DNA from: Azolla caroliniana
Lineage: Eukaryota; Polypodiophyta
Direction of reading: 5' to 3'
NCBI GenBank assembly: GCA_043228905.1
Contig: JBHGNT010000001.1
Location: forward strand, 20,212,001-20,276,000
DNA length: 64,000 nucleotides
The first letter of the stretch is position 1. The number at the start of each line of letters is the position of its first letter. The notes under the pieces were generated by a model. That model searched no databases. It was not told the DNA's origin and saw only the letters and a program-made list of their open reading frames with translations. Both the position numbers and the translations under genes were made by a program. Below are positions 62,294 through 64,000 of the stretch, piece by piece.

Positions 62294-63104
62294 ATGGACA
62301 CCTTACATCTTCTTTCCTGGAATGTGCAAGGCTTGGGTGGTCAGGCTTTTCGTAGATTTAAAGGACTTACGCGCAGATTTAGGTACTGCTAATGTAGGAA
62401 ATATTGATATTCTTTTTTTACAAGAGAATCACTTATGTATGGATAGAATTCGGAAGTATGGATCTATTTTACCAAGACAATGGACTCACTTCTGGATTCC
62501 CACTTTTGGCCCCACTGACCGTCAGGTTGGACTATGCATTGCAATTAAACAACATTTGCAGTCTATCATTGTGTCAGTTGCTACTATTATGAATAAAAGG
62601 GCACAATTCCTGATTGTAAAAATAAGATCCCAAAAGGTTGGCCTTATGAATCTCTATGCCCCAAATTCTGCGGCCGAAAGGGCAAAGTTATGGCTATCTC
62701 TTTCTAATTATGTGAGTTTAGCGGATTGTTGGTTCGTAGGAGGCGACTTTAATATGATTGAGGATGTTGCTGACAGGCTGGGAGGTATAACTACTACAAT
62801 TTCAGGATGGGAAGCTAAGTGTTGGGATTACTTTTGTTTTACTTATGGGTTGTTGGATTTATGGAAGGTGCATTCATTTTCACGTATACAAGGATCCCTT
62901 CAGTTTTCTAGATCAGATGGAATCTTGGTTGCTACAAATTTGTCTCGACTAGATAGATTTTATGCTAGTAGCATTGTTTGGGAAGCAGGTGGATCCATAG
63001 GAATTATTCCAGGATCAGCTATCTCTGACCACGACCCTCTGAAGTTACAGGTTACATTTACTAAGAGGCGATACTCGAGACAATTGTGTATCCCTCCTGC
63101 AATT
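62294..63104 (+). pseudogene. LINE ORF2, endonuclease domain
   Basis: ATG 62294 (MDTLHLLSWNVQGLGGQAF) is one base after the ORF1 stop. One frameshift near 62363-62375 moves the reading to the frame open at 62322-63107: DILFLQENHLC, APNSAAERAKLW, GGDFNMIEDVADR, SRLDRFYASS and SDHDPLKLQ. These are the Asn, Glu, GDFN and SDH motifs of the apurinic endonuclease-like (EEP) domain that nicks target DNA. The reading continues at 63759 after the solo LTR. Apart from the frameshift the domain looks intact. Confidence 0.9.
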
Positions 63105-63753
63105 TGATGAACACAGTGCTCGGCCACAACCAAGGAATAGGATCAACTCACAGAAAACAGGAAATACAAAATGCACGAAGACAATAGAGAGAAGAGTACA
63201 CAGGATGTTTTACGTGGAAAACCCTAAATGGGAAAAACCACGGGAGTCCTCAAACTCCAACTATCACTACAAACAGAGATGTACAATGGTGAAGCTACGA
63301 GGCAACAACCTTGAGCTCACTGTCTTCGCCACAGGCGGCGGTAATACACAGAGGCAACGACCTCTTCGTCTCTCTCACTCTCTCTCTCTCTCTCTCGGCT
63401 GCTCACTTAGCTCTCTCTCTAAGTGGAAAACCAGAAAAATGAGTAACGACAGTAAAACTGTTTGCCCTAAGTCATATTTATACACATATGACTTTCGGGC
63501 TATTTACAAATATAGCCACAAGGGCTCTTGGCAAACATATTCACAAATATGTCCCCGCATCCGGATCTCTCTCCGGGTACATTCGTCATCCGGCTCCGTA
63601 GCCGGGGTCTTCATCATCCGGCTCCGTAGCCGAGGTCTTCATCATCCGGCTCCGTAGCCGGGGTCTTCATCATCCGGCTCCGTAGCCGGGGTCTTCATCA
63701 TCCGGATTCCCGGATATCCGACCATCCCATCCGGAGGGACCGTAATCCCAACA
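63105..63753 (-). mobile_element. Copia solo LTR inside LINE ORF2
   Basis: 649 bp, TGATGAACACAGTGC...GTAATCCCAACA on the plus strand, perfect duplication CAATT at 63100-63104 and 63754-63758. Shares GCTCGGCCACAACC, TTTTACGTGGAAAACCC and GACTTTCGGGCTATTTACA with the other copia LTRs. Precise removal restores the ORF2 frame. Confidence 0.96.
63583..63700. repeat. Four 28-bp tandem units containing a perfect hairpin
   Basis: CCGGCTCCGTAGCCGG at 63590, 63618 (last base A), 63646 and 63674, spaced exactly 28 bp, each followed by GGTCTTCATCAT. Lies in the U3 part of the solo LTR. Confidence 0.95.
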
Positions 63754-63758
63754 CAATT

Positions 63759-64000
63759 TTATCTGAGGATAATCATCGGATGTCAATCATACAAATATGG
63801 TCAAAATACAATTTTTCAAATGTTTGTTTGCTTAGCAATATGACTCATGCCATACTCGATACAAAGATTCTATTCACAGAAAGAGTTTCAGCATCTGTTT
63901 ATCACTGCAATTCAGAGATTGCTAACTTGCGTCGTGCTTTGGCAGCATTACAACAACTTTTGGAAAGATATCCAACTTCATCTATATTATGTTGTGATTT
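63759..64000 (+). pseudogene. LINE ORF2 continuation (between endonuclease and RT)
   Basis: Open to the window end in the same frame as 62322-63104 once the LTR and one duplication are removed: LSEDNHRMSIIQIWSKYNF, LDTKILFTERVSASVYH, LRRALAALQQLLERYP. No RT motif is reached. Confidence 0.82.

Larger units (their letters stand above)
61396..64000 (+). mobile_element. L1-type LINE, 5' end unclear, continuing past the window
   Basis: ORF1 with a zinc knuckle, then ORF2 beginning one base later with an endonuclease domain, interrupted by a copia solo LTR and continuing in frame to the window end. The RT would lie further right. Lower GC than the neighbours and few stops. Confidence 0.9.

Noticed and set aside
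63583-63700. CRISPR-like array
   Set aside because: Units are directly abutting with no variable spacers and lie in an LTR of a nuclear element.

Overview
This is 64 kb of plant nuclear DNA made almost entirely of nested LTR retrotransposons, with LINE remnants and one decayed transposon-like gene. No rRNA or tRNA gene, operon or confidently functional host gene is visible. The host is a land plant, because Tork-like Ty1/copia elements primed by initiator tRNA-Met, chromodomain Ty3 elements and Tat/Athila-like Ty3 elements occur together. One abundant Ty3 family, called B here, has an Asp-His-Gly protease motif that I associate, from memory only, with non-flowering plants. I therefore lean weakly to a bryophyte, lycophyte or fern; this needs a search.

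Layout. 1-1479 is the 3' end and LTR of a Tat/Athila-like element (A0), sitting in a copia scrap (1481-1645). 1736-3716 is a gag-only family B copy (B1). One family B LTR starts at 3717 and ends at 27162, broken into four pieces by three insertions: copia I (3817-9370, itself hit by a Tat/Athila-like solo LTR), chromovirus C (9480-21845, hit by copia III at 10451-16501 and by a copia solo LTR; copia III is hit by a LINE fragment), and the pol-less family B element B2 (22130-27002, hit by a family B solo LTR). 27163-34790 is the rest of family B element B3 (protease, RT, RNase H, integrase, 3' LTR), with a rearranged gag-only copy (B4) and a copia solo LTR inside. 34791-36868 is a second type of copia fragment; 36869-39060 is chromovirus D; about 39400-42030 is a pseudogene resembling DUF7869 transposon-associated proteins.

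42147-57454 is copia II, which carries the youngest full-length element, Tat/Athila-like element H (45092-54965). H has 419-bp LTRs with five mismatches, a perfect ACCAA target duplication, and gag, protease, pol and a long 3' coiled-coil protein all in one reading frame, cut by a few stop codons. 57460-58061 is unassigned. 58062-60830 is a truncated copia (IV). From about 61396 to the window end is an L1-type LINE with a near-intact endonuclease domain, split by a copia solo LTR.

How the genes work together: each element encodes gag (particle, RNA binding), protease, integrase and RT/RNase H for copy-and-paste transposition. Most copies are dead. Element H supplies nearly a full set. B1, B2 and B4 keep gag without pol, and B2 shares its 3' terminal block with pol-bearing B3, so it looks like a dependent partner of that family. 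Target-site duplications let the order of insertion be read directly.
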